A DNA stretch of 40,570 nt from Hyphomicrobiales bacterium (GTDB lineage Bacteria; Pseudomonadota; Alphaproteobacteria; Rhizobiales; JAJFHB01), in the NCBI GenBank assembly GCA_021775755.1, contig JAJFHE010000011.1, positions 1 through 40,570 of the forward strand. Direction: 5' to 3'. Within the stretch, counting starts at the first letter, position 1. The number at the start of each line of letters is the position of its first letter. The notes under the pieces are model-generated. The model searched no databases. It was not told where the DNA came from and was given only the letters and a program-made list of their open reading frames with translations. Below, piece after piece: positions 1 to 11,835 of this stretch. A program made the translations under genes and the position numbers.

Positions 1-322
<322 letters not shown>

Positions 323-337
323 GAAAACCTGTGCTTA

Positions 338-359
338 TCTGGCTGGAATTCTAGCCAGA
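338..359 (-). other. Hairpin in the 16S leader
   Basis: TCTGGCT at 338-344 pairs with AGCCAGA at 353-359. The stem can extend through 345-346 and 351-352, leaving an AATT loop. It sits about 16 nt upstream of the mature 16S 5' end on the transcribed (minus) strand. Leader hairpins at this position often help rRNA folding or processing; that role is inferred here. Confidence 0.5.
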
Positions 360-550
360 CTGATCGCTTACGTTCGTTTTGACGAGGTACCGCCTCACTA
401 TCTGCTGATCCATAAGGAACAGCTTCAAGCGACACGATACATATATAAGAGTCGTCGAAAAACGTAAGGTCAACAGCATCTCGTTTCGTCTGCCTACAAG
501 TAAGCAGACTCGCTAGGACGCCGCCGCCCACGTTTCTCTTTCTTTATCTA

Positions 551-564
551 CAATGTCAAAGAGC
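551..564 (-). promoter_or_regulatory. rRNA boxA antitermination site
   Basis: On the minus strand this reads GCTCTTTGACATTG, close to the bacterial boxA consensus (TGCTCTTTAACAA in E. coli) in its alphaproteobacterial form. It lies about 230 nt upstream of the mature 16S end, in the leader, where the NusB/NusE antitermination complex loads on rRNA transcripts. Confidence 0.75.
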
Positions 565-591
565 GCGCCACCGAAACAGTCCCGCGGTCCG

Positions 592-620
592 CATATCTTT
601 TGGGCAATTTCTTGCCTCAA
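592..620 (-). promoter_or_regulatory. Possible rrn promoter
   Basis: On the minus strand TTGAGG (620-615) is followed after 17 nt by GATATG (597-592), about 27 nt upstream of boxA. The spacing is ideal, but the -10 match is poor. Position relative to boxA is the main support; other promoters in 565-720 remain possible. Confidence 0.3.
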
Positions 621-1179
621 AGTGCGGCTCCGAAGAACGTCTTAGCTCCAGCGGCCGTAAAACATGAAGCATCAGGGCGCAGACCAACCACACGTGCGGC
701 GCTCCGTCCCTGTGCGGTGGGGGTTATAGGTGCCATTCGATGTTGGTGTCAAGCGGCGAATCCAAAATAATGCGATGAAATGCAGAAAATTCGCACGCCC
801 GAACCGACGTTTCACAATTCCGTCGTACAAGGGTGACATGCGATGCCTGTTTTGCGCGCATTTTGCGCTCAACTTAACGATCGCGAAACCCCCGGCCGTT
901 ATGCTGAACAAGTTATTAACAGTCCCTGATTCCGCCCATTCGGTGGCGGGACCGGCGGCAAAGCGGCAAGAATGTGGCAGTCAATGTCTAACATACTGTT
1001 TCGTGCGGATTTTCGTGATCCCTTGCAACCAATTCGTGTTGACTTAGAACCTTGTGCGGTGCATCTTGACGGCAATTCTTAGGGGACTTCCAGACGCACC
1101 CGCTTGTGACATCATGAGGGGCGGCGTATGGGTACTGCGTAGCGTCAGGGATCAGGGGACGGGTAGCTTGCTTTCGAAG
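621..1179. other. Gene-free stretch between the rrn promoter region and the M23 peptidase gene
   Basis: No open frame here has a recognisable protein, a convincing ribosome-binding site or the codon use of the neighbouring genes. It must hold the promoter of the rightward peptidase gene. TTGACT at 1039-1044 followed after 17 nt by CATCTT is the best but weak candidate. It may also hold further rrn promoter elements. Confidence 0.4.
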
Positions 1180-2892
1180 ATGTGGAGCTCTCGCGACGAC
1201 GATGACCAGGGCATGGGTGCCTTGCACCATGTCATAGATATCGCTGACCTCGACACCGACCACCATGACCCCTTCCAGGATGAACAACCTCACAAGAGCC
1301 GCTGGCTGATCACCACCTGCGTCGCCGGGATTGCCGGCGGCATCGTCATTGGCGGTGCGCTGCTCGGCACATTCGGCCTCGACCCGACGCTTGGCGGCCT
1401 CTACCGCTCCGCCGGCGACTGGCAGCAGACGCAGCACACGGACAAGGGCGACCTGATCTACGGCACCTTCGAAGATGCCGGCGTCGTCAGCCGCCGCGAT
1501 GTGGCCGACGTGATTGCCGAGCGTCCCTATATGCGCATATCGGTTGCGTTCGACCGGGCCGAAACGTCCGGCGAGCCATCCGCTCGCTCGTCGCTGCTGT
1601 CGTCAACGGGCCTCATTGGATCGCTGGCGCCTGAATATCCAGATGCCACTCTTCAACTCGGCGCGCGGCCAAGCCTCTTGCAGAATTCGATCGGCTCCAA
1701 CAGCACGACGATCAACAAGTCGTTCGTCAATGCGGACGCGCTGCCCTACGAGGAAACCTTCGTGCTTGCCGAGGGCCAGACGCTGATCCAGGCGCTGCTC
1801 GCCAAGGGCGCCGTCAAAGCGCGCGCCACCAAGCTGATCCGCGCGCTCGATGCCATCTACCCGACCGACCAGCTGCGTGCGGGATCGGCCATCACGCTGA
1901 CCGTACAGCTCAGCAAGGACCTCAACGGCAACGACATCATTGAGCCGATCCGGCTCTCCTTCGTGCCGTCCGGCGATCGCGAGATTCTGGTCGAGATGGA
2001 TGGCGACGGCCAATACCTCTCACGCGCCATTGCCAACGAGTCCGAGCAGATGCGCACCGCGCGGCACCGCTCTTCGGCGCGTATCCGCAAAAGCCTCTAT
2101 CTAGCGGCCAAGGAACAGGGCATTCCTGAATCCATCATTGTCGAGATGATGCGCATCCACGGCTACGACGTGGACTTCCAGCGCGAAGTCCGCCCCGGCG
2201 ACTCCTTCGAAGTCTTCTACGGCGCACCGAACGCGGGCGACGAAAACGCCCGCAACAGGGATGTGGTGCTGTTCAGCTCGCTGACGCTCAGCAGCAACGA
2301 TCACGGCTACTACCGCTTTACCACGCCCGACGACGGCATCACCGACTACTATGATTCCACCGGGCGCAGCGCCACCAAGTTCTTGATGCGGACACCGGTC
2401 AATGGAGCGCGTATCTCTTCGCGCTTCGGTATGCGCCGTCATCCGATCCTCGGCTACAACAAGATGCATACCGGCGTTGATTTCGCGGCGCCCTACGGGA
2501 CGCCGATCAAGGCAGCGGGCAACGGCGTCATTCGGCAGATCGGACGGGTTGGCGCATACGGCAAATATATCCGCATTCGCCACGCCAACGGTTATCAGAC
2601 CGCTTATGCACACATGAGCCGGTTTGCATCGGGCCTGGAGAGCGGCAGCCGTGTACGCCAAGGTCAGGTTATCGGTTTCGTCGGATCGACGGGCCGCTCA
2701 TCCGGTGCACACCTGCATTATGAAGTGCTGGTCAATGGCGACCAGGTTGACCCGATGCGCCTGCAGATGCCGACCGGGCGCCAGCTTGAAGGTGATATCC
2801 TCGCGCAGTTCGAGCGTGAACGCGGTCGTATCGATAACCTGATAGCTCAGGCACCGACCCAGACCCAGGTCGCTCAAGCCGATCAGCGCTGA
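1180..2892 (+). CDS. M23 family metallopeptidase, membrane-anchored peptidoglycan endopeptidase
   Basis: Predicted zinc endopeptidase that would cut peptide cross-links of peptidoglycan from the periplasmic side of the inner membrane. From the chosen start the protein has 570 residues. There is a short acidic cytoplasmic tail, one membrane segment at about 42-66, and a LysM/OapA-like region at about 190-245. The C-terminal LytM/M23 domain has the metal motifs HTGVD (about 430-434) and HLHYE (H511, H513). All expected zinc ligands appear present, so it is probably active rather than a degenerate activator. The frame is open back to a GTG at 1054 and also has an ATG at 1114. The codons before 1180 are unlike the rest of the gene (AGG, GGA, GTA), so 1180 is preferred, though no clear Shine-Dalgarno sequence decides it. 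It stands alone, with 120 bp to the next gene. Confidence 0.9.
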   Translation: MWSSRDDDDQGMGALHHVIDIADLDTDHHDPFQDEQPHKSRWLITTCVAGIAGGIVIGGALLGTFGLDPTLGGLYRSAGDWQQTQHTDKGDLIYGTFEDAGVVSRRDVADVIAERPYMRISVAFDRAETSGEPSARSSLLSSTGLIGSLAPEYPDATLQLGARPSLLQNSIGSNSTTINKSFVNADALPYEETFVLAEGQTLIQALLAKGAVKARATKLIRALDAIYPTDQLRAGSAITLTVQLSKDLNGNDIIEPIRLSFVPSGDREILVEMDGDGQYLSRAIANESEQMRTARHRSSARIRKSLYLAAKEQGIPESIIVEMMRIHGYDVDFQREVRPGDSFEVFYGAPNAGDENARNRDVVLFSSLTLSSNDHGYYRFTTPDDGITDYYDSTGRSATKFLMRTPVNGARISSRFGMRRHPILGYNKMHTGVDFAAPYGTPIKAAGNGVIRQIGRVGAYGKYIRIRHANGYQTAYAHMSRFASGLESGSRVRQGQVIGFVGSTGRSSGAHLHYEVLVNGDQVDPMRLQMPTGRQLEGDILAQFERERGRIDNLIAQAPTQTQVAQADQR

Positions 2893-3012
2893 TCCCGCAT
2901 TCTCACCTTAAGTAACGTGATTGCCGCTCAGGCGTGCGAACGCGCGGCTTGAGGTTGCGATGCTGCAACCCCATGTCAGACTGATCAGGTTCATTTTCTT
3001 GGAGCACGGCGC

Positions 3013-4827
3013 GTGACGACTTCGGTCCCCCGACGGCGCAATGTCAGGATTACGGTCCTTTTGATCGTCGCCATCGGCACCCTGGTGCTGGTTTCTAGCC
3101 TGCTCATTCTGATGTTGTCCGGCCGCACCGCCCTGCGCAACACGATCGAACTCCTGCACAGTTCCGCCGAGTTCACCATCGCCTCGATCGAGCGCGATAT
3201 TTCCAATCATGTGCGCCCGGTCGAGCACATCGCCCGCCACCTCGCAGCTCTGGTAGCGGCGGGCGAAGTGGACCCGCTCAACCGGCAGGACTTCATTACG
3301 GCCCTCAAAGCATCGCTTGCAGCAGCTCCTCAGGTTTCAGGAATGGCGTTCTGGGACACGGGCGGCAACCAGACCGAAATCTATCGCGACCGCGAGCGCG
3401 ACGGTGCCCTTGTTACTAACGAGGTTGGACCGACAACCAACGAGGATCTGCTCAATCTGTTGAATTCCGATCTCTCGGACACAAGCGTTCGCTGGCGCCG
3501 GCCGGTACACCAGGACGGGTTCACTTTCGTCTATGTCGCAGTGCCGCTTCGCGCCGGGGGTGAGCCTCTCGGGCTTCTGGCCGTCGGCGTGGCGCTCTCG
3601 GAGCTCTCCAAGTTTGTCGAGAAGGCGGGCCGCGAGTACGGCATGACGGCTTTCATTCTGTATGGACAGGAACACGTTCTTGCGCACCCGCAATTCAACA
3701 ACGGCCTGCCGCCGGGGATCGGCGAAGAAACGCCGTTGCTGCGGCTCGGTGATCTTGACGATGGCGTGTTACGCCAGTTCCACGACGCCCCCCTGTTACC
3801 GCGCGCCGAAATGCAGGGCCTCCTGCTGCGTGACATCGAGTGGCAGGATGAGGATTATCTGGTTCTCTCCCGTCCCAACTGGTCATTCGGCCAGACAAGC
3901 TGGCACATCGGCGTCTACGCTCCCCAACACACGCTCGACACTCAGCTTGTGCGGCTGATGACTTCGATCGTCGCCGGCATCGCGGTTGTTGTCGTCGCGG
4001 TCATCGCGGCTATCCTGCTGGCCCGCTATATCGCTCGGCCCATACTTACCCTGTCGGCATCCGCTGAGCATATCGGACGTCTCGAGCTTGACGACACGCC
4101 GCGGCTCAAGCGCTCGCGCATCAAGGAACTCGACGATCAGGCGCTTGCCTTCAACCGCATGCTGGATGGTCTCAAGTGGTTTGAGACCTACGTGCCCAAA
4201 CGGCTGGTCAGCCGGCTCATCGCAGGACGGTCGGACACATCGCTCGGGTCACGCGAGGCGGAGCTCACGGTCATGTTCACCGACATTATCGGCTTTACCG
4301 CGATGTCGGAAAACATGGCACCGGCAGGTGTCGGCGCCATGCTGAACAGGCATTTTGAGATCATCTCGCGTTGCGTCGAAGAGGAAGGCGGCACGATCGA
4401 CAAGTATATTGGCGATGCGGTGATGGCCTTCTGGGGCGCGCCCGACGATCAGGAAGATCACGCCGCGCGTGCCTGCCGCGCCGCGTTGCGGATTGCCGAG
4501 ACGGTGGCGCAAACCTCCGACGCCGGTCTCGAGGCCGGTCATCCCCCGTTACGCATCAAGATTGCCGTTCACACCGGAACCCTTCTGGTCGGCAACATCG
4601 GTGCCACCACGCGCATGAACTACACGGTGATCGGCGACACTGTAAACACGTGCTCAAGGATTGAAAGCGTCTGTGCAAAACACGACGATGGTGCTGCCGC
4701 GATCATTCTTGTGAGCGGCGACACGATCCGCGCTGCGGCAGGACACGACTTCAACTTCACACCGATAGGAGATGTCGAGCTGAAGGGCAAGGATGCAACT
4801 GTCGAGGTTTCGCGCTTGTCGCCTTGA
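3013..4827 (+). CDS. Class III adenylate cyclase with periplasmic sensor and HAMP domain
   Basis: Predicted membrane receptor that makes cAMP from ATP. There is a membrane segment at about 13-35, then a periplasmic region to about residue 315 resembling Cache-type sensors. A second membrane segment (about 318-343), a HAMP linker and a C-terminal cyclase domain (about 415-600) follow. Metal-binding aspartates D424 (in FTDIIGF) and D468 (in KYIGDA) are visible. So are the adenine-recognition pair K464 and T538 (Lys/Thr type, as in cyanobacterial CyaB1) and the transition-state residues N545 and R549, so the domain should be catalytically competent and adenine-specific. The start is a GTG with TTGGAG about 9 nt upstream. 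The periplasmic ligand cannot be read from sequence. A guanylate cyclase is less likely given the Lys/Thr pair. Confidence 0.92.
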   Translation: MTTSVPRRRNVRITVLLIVAIGTLVLVSSLLILMLSGRTALRNTIELLHSSAEFTIASIERDISNHVRPVEHIARHLAALVAAGEVDPLNRQDFITALKASLAAAPQVSGMAFWDTGGNQTEIYRDRERDGALVTNEVGPTTNEDLLNLLNSDLSDTSVRWRRPVHQDGFTFVYVAVPLRAGGEPLGLLAVGVALSELSKFVEKAGREYGMTAFILYGQEHVLAHPQFNNGLPPGIGEETPLLRLGDLDDGVLRQFHDAPLLPRAEMQGLLLRDIEWQDEDYLVLSRPNWSFGQTSWHIGVYAPQHTLDTQLVRLMTSIVAGIAVVVVAVIAAILLARYIARPILTLSASAEHIGRLELDDTPRLKRSRIKELDDQALAFNRMLDGLKWFETYVPKRLVSRLIAGRSDTSLGSREAELTVMFTDIIGFTAMSENMAPAGVGAMLNRHFEIISRCVEEEGGTIDKYIGDAVMAFWGAPDDQEDHAARACRAALRIAETVAQTSDAGLEAGHPPLRIKIAVHTGTLLVGNIGATTRMNYTVIGDTVNTCSRIESVCAKHDDGAAAIILVSGDTIRAAAGHDFNFTPIGDVELKGKDATVEVSRLSP

Positions 4828-4850
4828 CGAAAGAGGATGCGATCCGTGAC

Positions 4851-4897
4851 GGAGCCTTTGACTGTTTCACGTTCATATGGAAACGGTCAATGGCTCC
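4851..4897. repeat. Hairpin repeat, copy 1, between converging genes
   Basis: A near-perfect palindrome. GGAGCC (4851-4856) pairs with GGCTCC (4892-4897). After one T-T mismatch, TTGACTGTTTC (4858-4868) pairs with GAAACGGTCAA (4880-4890), with one G-T pair. The 11-nt loop ACGTTCATATG (4869-4879) is identical to that of copy 2 at 8552-8584. It lies between the stops of the converging cyclase and clpB genes, where it could act as a bidirectional terminator or mRNA 3'-end stabiliser. There is no T-run, so factor-independent termination is not assured. Confidence 0.75.
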
Positions 4898-4919
4898 GCT
4901 ACATTGGTGTCCCGTCCGG

Positions 4920-7520
<2,601 letters not shown>

Positions 7521-7579
7521 GTATTTCTCCTCACGGCACCCGATACACGGCCTTGATTAAGCCCCGCGCGATCGTGCCC

Positions 7580-7602
7580 ATTATACTGGACGGGCTTGTC
7601 AA
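7580..7602 (-). promoter_or_regulatory. Possible clpB promoter with non-standard spacing
   Basis: On the minus strand, TTGACA (7602-7597) and TATAAT (7585-7580) are both perfect matches to sigma-70 hexamers, 60-80 nt upstream of the clpB start. The spacer is only 11 nt, too short for one ordinary promoter. The TATAAT may work with another -35, or the box may be read by a heat-shock sigma factor. Treat as a candidate. Confidence 0.35.
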
Positions 7603-7754
7603 TCCGCCCGCAACCCGGCAAAACCCGTTAACGGCATTTCACCGACTCTTGATATGGTGTGGCTTTTTTACCACACAAGGTGTTTTGTACCGATAACCAT
7701 CGCCCCGTTGCACTTCGGCAACGCCACATTCCTACAGCTCCACGGACGATTGCA

Positions 7755-8534
7755 ATGGCGAGCGCGGAAATCACCCAAATATACCGTTACCCCGTTAAGG
7801 GATTGTCGGCGCAGGCTCTGAAGACTGCGGTAATATCAAAGGGCAAGAGCCTCGCCTTCGACCGCGCATTTGCCATCGAAAACGGTTCGGGCGGTTTCGA
7901 CCCGGCCGCACCCGCCTATCTGCCCAAGAACAAGTTTTTGATGCTCATGAGCCATGAACGCCTGGCAAGCTTGGAAACCGAATTCGACGACACCGAGTGC
8001 CGCCTCACCATCAAGCGCAATGGCAAGCAGGTGGCGACGGGCCGGCTCGATGACCGGCTTGGCCGCCAACTTGTCGAACAGTTCCTGTCCGCCTACATGT
8101 CGGCCGAACTGCGTGGTGCACCACGGGTGGTGCACGCCCCAGGTCACGTGTTTTCAGACACTCCGGCCAAGGTCATCTCGCTGATTAATCTTGCATCCGT
8201 CCGCGATCTGGAACGGGTGGTCGGCAAACCCGTCGATCCCATGAGATTTCGCGCAAACATTTATGTCGACGGTCTGGACCCGTGGGAGGAGTTCACCTGG
8301 CTTGGCCGCCGGGTATCGCTGAACGGGCAAGATATTTTTCACTGCACAGAACGCATTGAACGGTGCGCCGCAACCGATGTCGATCCGGTCACCGGCAAGC
8401 GCGACATGTCCCTGCCGCACACATTATTGCGCGCGTTCGATCACATGGATATGGGCGTTTATCTGGAAGCAACAGAAGATACGTCGGCAACCGCCGGCGA
8501 TCAGCTGGCTTCAGGCGAAATACAAGAACTTTGA
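7755..8534 (+). CDS. MOSC domain-containing protein
   Basis: A 259-residue protein with an N-terminal MOSC beta-barrel domain (starting ITQIYRYPVKGLS) and a C-terminal MOSC domain containing CTERIERCAATDVDP with the conserved cysteine. In molybdenum-cofactor sulfurases and mARC/YcbX-type reductases this domain binds the cofactor through such a cysteine. A YcbX-like role in reducing N-hydroxylated compounds is possible, but the C-terminal ferredoxin of YcbX is absent. The frame is open to 7659, but family proteins begin directly with the MOSC_N motif, so the ATG at 7755 is chosen. It is divergent from clpB and converges on the DUF4167 gene at hairpin copy 2. Confidence 0.85.
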   Translation: MASAEITQIYRYPVKGLSAQALKTAVISKGKSLAFDRAFAIENGSGGFDPAAPAYLPKNKFLMLMSHERLASLETEFDDTECRLTIKRNGKQVATGRLDDRLGRQLVEQFLSAYMSAELRGAPRVVHAPGHVFSDTPAKVISLINLASVRDLERVVGKPVDPMRFRANIYVDGLDPWEEFTWLGRRVSLNGQDIFHCTERIERCAATDVDPVTGKRDMSLPHTLLRAFDHMDMGVYLEATEDTSATAGDQLASGEIQEL

Positions 8535-8551
8535 CCGTGCCGAAATACGGC

Positions 8552-8584
8552 TAGACCGCTTCACGTTCATATGGAAACGGTCTA
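8552..8584. repeat. Hairpin repeat, copy 2, between converging genes
   Basis: TAGACCGCTTC (8552-8562) pairs with GAAACGGTCTA (8574-8584), 10 of 11 bp. The 11-nt loop ACGTTCATATG is identical to copy 1. The second stem pair is T-A in copy 1 and A-T here, a compensatory change that keeps the pair. It sits between converging genes and its right arm contains the TAG stop codon of the DUF4167 gene. Confidence 0.75.
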
Positions 8585-9268
8585 ACTCGCGTCGCGCACC
8601 GCATCGTCATCGACCGGCGCATCTGCCGGCGTTTCCTGCGTAACCTCGGCGGACACCTCCGGCGCCGCCTCAACGGCGGGCGTTTCAGCCTCGGGTGTCA
8701 CCACCTCAATGACCTCGGCTACCGGTTCGGCCGTAGCAGCGGCCGGCGTGGAATCGTCGCCTGTTTCGGCTCCGTCGGACTCTACAGCACCGGATCGTTC
8801 GCCCGCAGTGCTGTTTCGTTCGTTTTGAGGGCGCCGGTCGCCGGAACGTCCGCGCGGTCCTCTGCGGGGACGGCTCGATTGTTCGTGGCGCCCTGACCCG
8901 CCCGCATCGGCTTCGCCGTTCACGTGACCATTATCGGCCTGCGCGGCGCCGTTTGCCCGGTCGGACGATGCAGCTTCCGTATCGTCCTCGGACCGGGGCG
9001 CGCACGGTGCGGCATCCTTTTGCTGCTGTGCTGCGTTGGCGGCGATTATTCGAAGATAGTGCTCCGCATGCTGCAGGTAGTTTTCTGCTGCGATCGGATC
9101 TCCGGTGGACTGTGCATCACGCGCCAGGTTCATATACTTTTCAGACACGTGCGACGCGTTGCCGCGCACTTTGACATCGGGCCCGTTGCTTTCGAACACC
9201 CGGTTTGCCGAATTGGGCTGACGCCGGTTACGACCGCGATTCTTGTTGGGTTTTTGCCCCTGCCTCAT
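8582..9268 (-). CDS. DUF4167 domain-containing protein
   Basis: Function unknown. The N-terminus (about 1-85) is basic, beginning RQGQKPNKNRGRNRR, followed by the conserved helix-rich section with GNASHVSEKYMNLARDA and AENYLQHAEHYLRII. This matches the alphaproteobacterial DUF4167 family. The rest, to residue 228, is low-complexity, rich in Ala, Glu, Pro and Asp, and probably disordered. The basic start suggests RNA or nucleic-acid binding, which is inference. Family members often lie next to prmC, as here. The start has no strong Shine-Dalgarno sequence, and a 460-bp gap separates it from prmC, so it may have its own promoter and long leader. Confidence 0.85.
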   Translation of the reverse strand: MRQGQKPNKNRGRNRRQPNSANRVFESNGPDVKVRGNASHVSEKYMNLARDAQSTGDPIAAENYLQHAEHYLRIIAANAAQQQKDAAPCAPRSEDDTEAASSDRANGAAQADNGHVNGEADAGGSGRHEQSSRPRRGPRGRSGDRRPQNERNSTAGERSGAVESDGAETGDDSTPAAATAEPVAEVIEVVTPEAETPAVEAAPEVSAEVTQETPADAPVDDDAVRDAS

Positions 9269-9728
9269 GATTTCAAGACTTCTTCATTGCCACAGTTACG
9301 ATTGCTCTAGTCAAACTTGCCCCCGACCGGACCAGCCGGTCGATTGAAGCTCACGACCGAAACAGAAAGACGAAACCCGTCTCGCTCTCTCGCCTGAACT
9401 TACGGATGCAGTGCTGCAATCCATCATTTCCCGACAGCGATGTCAGTACTGCAAAGCCCGTTGTCACACCTGACGAATCTGTTGCCATATCACGACCGCT
9501 TCCAGCGGAACATCAAACGTCCAGTCACAGTCGCATTAGCGATGTCTGCTTTGTCTGATATTTGAAACGGTCTGAAACTGGATCGGTATCGGGTTTCAGC
9601 ATTCCTTTGCCTGAAGCCCACCCCGCGAAACCGCACTCACGGCTTGAAGGGCACCGAAGCTCAAAGCCAAACTAGCGTTTCACGTTTGCTTTTCCAACCC
9701 CTTTTTTGAACTCATCCACGAGGACCCT
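9269..9728. other. 460-bp gene-free gap with several hairpins, upstream of the DUF4167 gene
   Basis: No convincing coding frame. Three inverted repeats are visible. CGACCGG (9324-9330) pairs with CCGGTCG (9336-9342) across a 5-nt loop. CCGCT/AGCGG spans 9496-9508. CTGAAAC (9572-9578) pairs with GTTTCAG (9593-9599), with an inner GAT/ATC pair set around CGGT. None is followed by a T-run on the minus strand, so none is a typical intrinsic terminator. The gap could be a long structured 5' leader of the DUF4167 mRNA or hold a small RNA. Confidence 0.45.
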
Positions 9729-10634
9729 TTAAAGCCTCGCCCGCAGGCAGCGCACACGTCCGCCAAGATCGCGCACTTCGCAGGTCAGCCCGCCTTCAAG
9801 CTGAAGGCCGGCATCACGCATGAGCCCGCGGACTGCCGCCGCCTGGCCCTCGCCAATTTCAAGAACCAGCCAGCCACCGGGCGCAAGCCGGCCCGGCGCT
9901 TCGCCGATAATCCGTCTGTAGGCATCAAGCCCGTCCTCTCCGCCATCGAGCGCCAGGGTGGGGTCGTGCTCGGTCACTTCCGGTTCAAGTTCCGCCAGAT
10001 CGCCGGTGCGGATGTAGGGCGGGTTCGACACGATGAGATCGAAACTTGCCCGTGTGGCCGCCAGCCAGTCAGCGGCCACAAGGCTGATTCGTCCCTCCAC
10101 CGAGTGTGCTCGCGCATTGCGCCACGCCATTCGGAGTGCCTCAGGCGAAAGGTCGAAGCCATAACCCAGGGTCTGCGGCAGCTCCGACGACAGGGCAATC
10201 AGCAGGCAACCGCTGCCGGTGCCAAGATCGGCTATGATCCGGCGCCGCGCGTTCCCGGACGCCGCACCCCAGTCTTCGTGTTCAGCGATCTCGAGCGCCG
10301 CTTCGATCAGAGTTTCGCTGTCGGGGCGTGGATCAAGGGTTGCAGGTCCAACTTCGAAATCAAGGCTCCAGAACTCGCGGCGCCCAAGAATACGCGACAC
10401 CGGTTCATGTCCCAGACGCCGCTCGATCATGCCTTCAAGTCTGGCCTCGCGGTCGCACGGCACGCGGTGTTCGGGCCGGGCAATGAGATCCGCCGCATCC
10501 ATTCCAAGAGCCGCCCCGACAAGAACGCGCGCCTCAAGGGCGGCATGGCCGACGCCGGCGTCTTCGAGTCTGCGGCGCACGTCACTCAGGACGTCTCCCG
10601 CGCCGCGCCGTTCCATCTGTGTCTCACACGGCAT
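9729..10634 (-). CDS. prmC: Peptide chain release factor N5-glutamine methyltransferase PrmC
   Basis: Cytoplasmic SAM-dependent enzyme that methylates the glutamine of the GGQ loop in release factors, raising termination efficiency. The 301-residue protein has an N-terminal helical substrate-binding domain (about 1-100) and a Rossmann methyltransferase domain. Motif I is DLGTGSGC, and the diagnostic NPPY motif begins at N204 ([10 protein letters not shown]). Its start overlaps the end of prfA by 11 nt, so the enzyme is translated directly after its own substrate RF1. An alternative ATG at 10616 would remove six residues and the overlap. Confidence 0.97.
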   Translation of the reverse strand: MPCETQMERRGAGDVLSDVRRRLEDAGVGHAALEARVLVGAALGMDAADLIARPEHRVPCDREARLEGMIERRLGHEPVSRILGRREFWSLDFEVGPATLDPRPDSETLIEAALEIAEHEDWGAASGNARRRIIADLGTGSGCLLIALSSELPQTLGYGFDLSPEALRMAWRNARAHSVEGRISLVAADWLAATRASFDLIVSNPPYIRTGDLAELEPEVTEHDPTLALDGGEDGLDAYRRIIGEAPGRLAPGGWLVLEIGEGQAAAVRGLMRDAGLQLEGGLTCEVRDLGGRVRCLRARL

Positions 10635-11709
10635 CGCCCGCCTCCACCGCCGCCAGCAAGTGCGCCTGATGATCGGTAATCAGCGCATCGACAATCTCGT
10701 CCAGCGCTTCGCCCTCAAGCACCTTGTCGAGTTTGTAAAGTGTCAGGTTAATGCGGTGATCGGTAACGCGCGCCTGCGGAAAATTGTAGGTGCGAATGCG
10801 TTCGGAGCGGTCGCCGGAGCCAACCTGCTCGCGGCGGTCGGCTGCACGCTCGTCGGCAACGCGCTGGCGTTCGGCTTCATAGAGCCGCGCCGCCAACACC
10901 TTCATCGCCTTGGCTTTGTTCTTGTGCTGCGATTTTTCATCCTGCTGCGTAACCACGATACCGCTCGGCAGATGCGTAATACGAACGGCGCTGTCGGTGG
11001 TATTGACCGACTGCCCACCCGGACCGCTGGCACGGTAATAGTCGACGCGCAGATCCTTGTCCTCGATATTGACATCGACATCTTCTGCTTCCGGCAACAC
11101 AGCCACCGTTGCCGCGGATGTATGTATGCGCCCGCCCGATTCCGTTTCCGGCACCCGCTGCACCCGGTGCACGCCGGATTCGAACTTGAGCCGCGCGAAC
11201 ACGCCCTTACCGATCACGCTCGCGACGATTTCCTTATAACCACCGTAATCCCCGTCGCTGAGCGATAGCAGTTCTATCTTCCAGCCCCGCAGGTCGGCGT
11301 AACGCTGGTACATGCGAAACAGATCGCCGGCAAACAGCGCCGCTTCATCACCGCCCGTACCGGCCCGTATCTCAAGAATGGAATTGCGTGCATCGGCCGC
11401 ATCGCGCGGCAGCAGCAGGAGTTTCAGCTGATGATCGTGGATCTCGATCCGCGATGAAAGCTCGGTCAGTTCAGCTTCCGCAAGCTCCACCATTTCGGCA
11501 TCTGTACCGGTATCGCCGATAATTTCCTGCAGGCCCTCGCGCTCCGCCTCGCAGTCGAGCAAGGCGCGAGCAGCCTCCGCAACCGGCGTGAGATCGGCAT
11601 ATTCTTTCGACAGGCGCACATAGTCTTCCGGGTCCGGCGCCGAGGCGAGCTGCGCCTCGACCGCGCCGAACCGCTCAAGCACACTGTCGAGTTTGTCCCT
11701 TGCGATCAT
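10624..11709 (-). CDS. prfA: Peptide chain release factor 1 (RF1)
   Basis: Recognises UAA and UAG stop codons and triggers peptide release on the ribosome. The 361-residue length is standard for RF1. It carries the codon-recognition tripeptide of PxT form (PET, within [13 protein letters not shown]) and the GGQ catalytic loop at about 231-233 (Q233), the target of PrmC encoded immediately downstream. The Shine-Dalgarno sequence is weak. The 126-bp gap to rodZ upstream has no clear promoter, so it may be co-transcribed from rodZ or further up. Confidence 0.98.
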   Translation of the reverse strand: MIARDKLDSVLERFGAVEAQLASAPDPEDYVRLSKEYADLTPVAEAARALLDCEAEREGLQEIIGDTGTDAEMVELAEAELTELSSRIEIHDHQLKLLLLPRDAADARNSILEIRAGTGGDEAALFAGDLFRMYQRYADLRGWKIELLSLSDGDYGGYKEIVASVIGKGVFARLKFESGVHRVQRVPETESGGRIHTSAATVAVLPEAEDVDVNIEDKDLRVDYYRASGPGGQSVNTTDSAVRITHLPSGIVVTQQDEKSQHKNKAKAMKVLAARLYEAERQRVADERAADRREQVGSGDRSERIRTYNFPQARVTDHRINLTLYKLDKVLEGEALDEIVDALITDHQAHLLAAVEAGDAV

Positions 11710-11835
11710 TGACGCAAACCACTTTCAAGACCAATCACGGCATCCTGCAATGCTGTCGAAGTATCGGGGAACGCCCGTGGATCAAGCGTCTGCCCGGCGC
11801 GGTGAGTTATGCAACACGCCAGTGGGTGGAGGCAA

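Noticed and set aside
730-1047. A 105-codon plus-strand frame between rrn and the M23 gene
   Set aside because: No ribosome-binding site, atypical codon use and no recognised motif.
9563-9571. GAAACGGTC resembling an arm of the hairpin repeat
   Set aside because: Only about 10 nt match. The partner arm and the ACGTTCATATG loop are absent, so it is not counted as a third copy.
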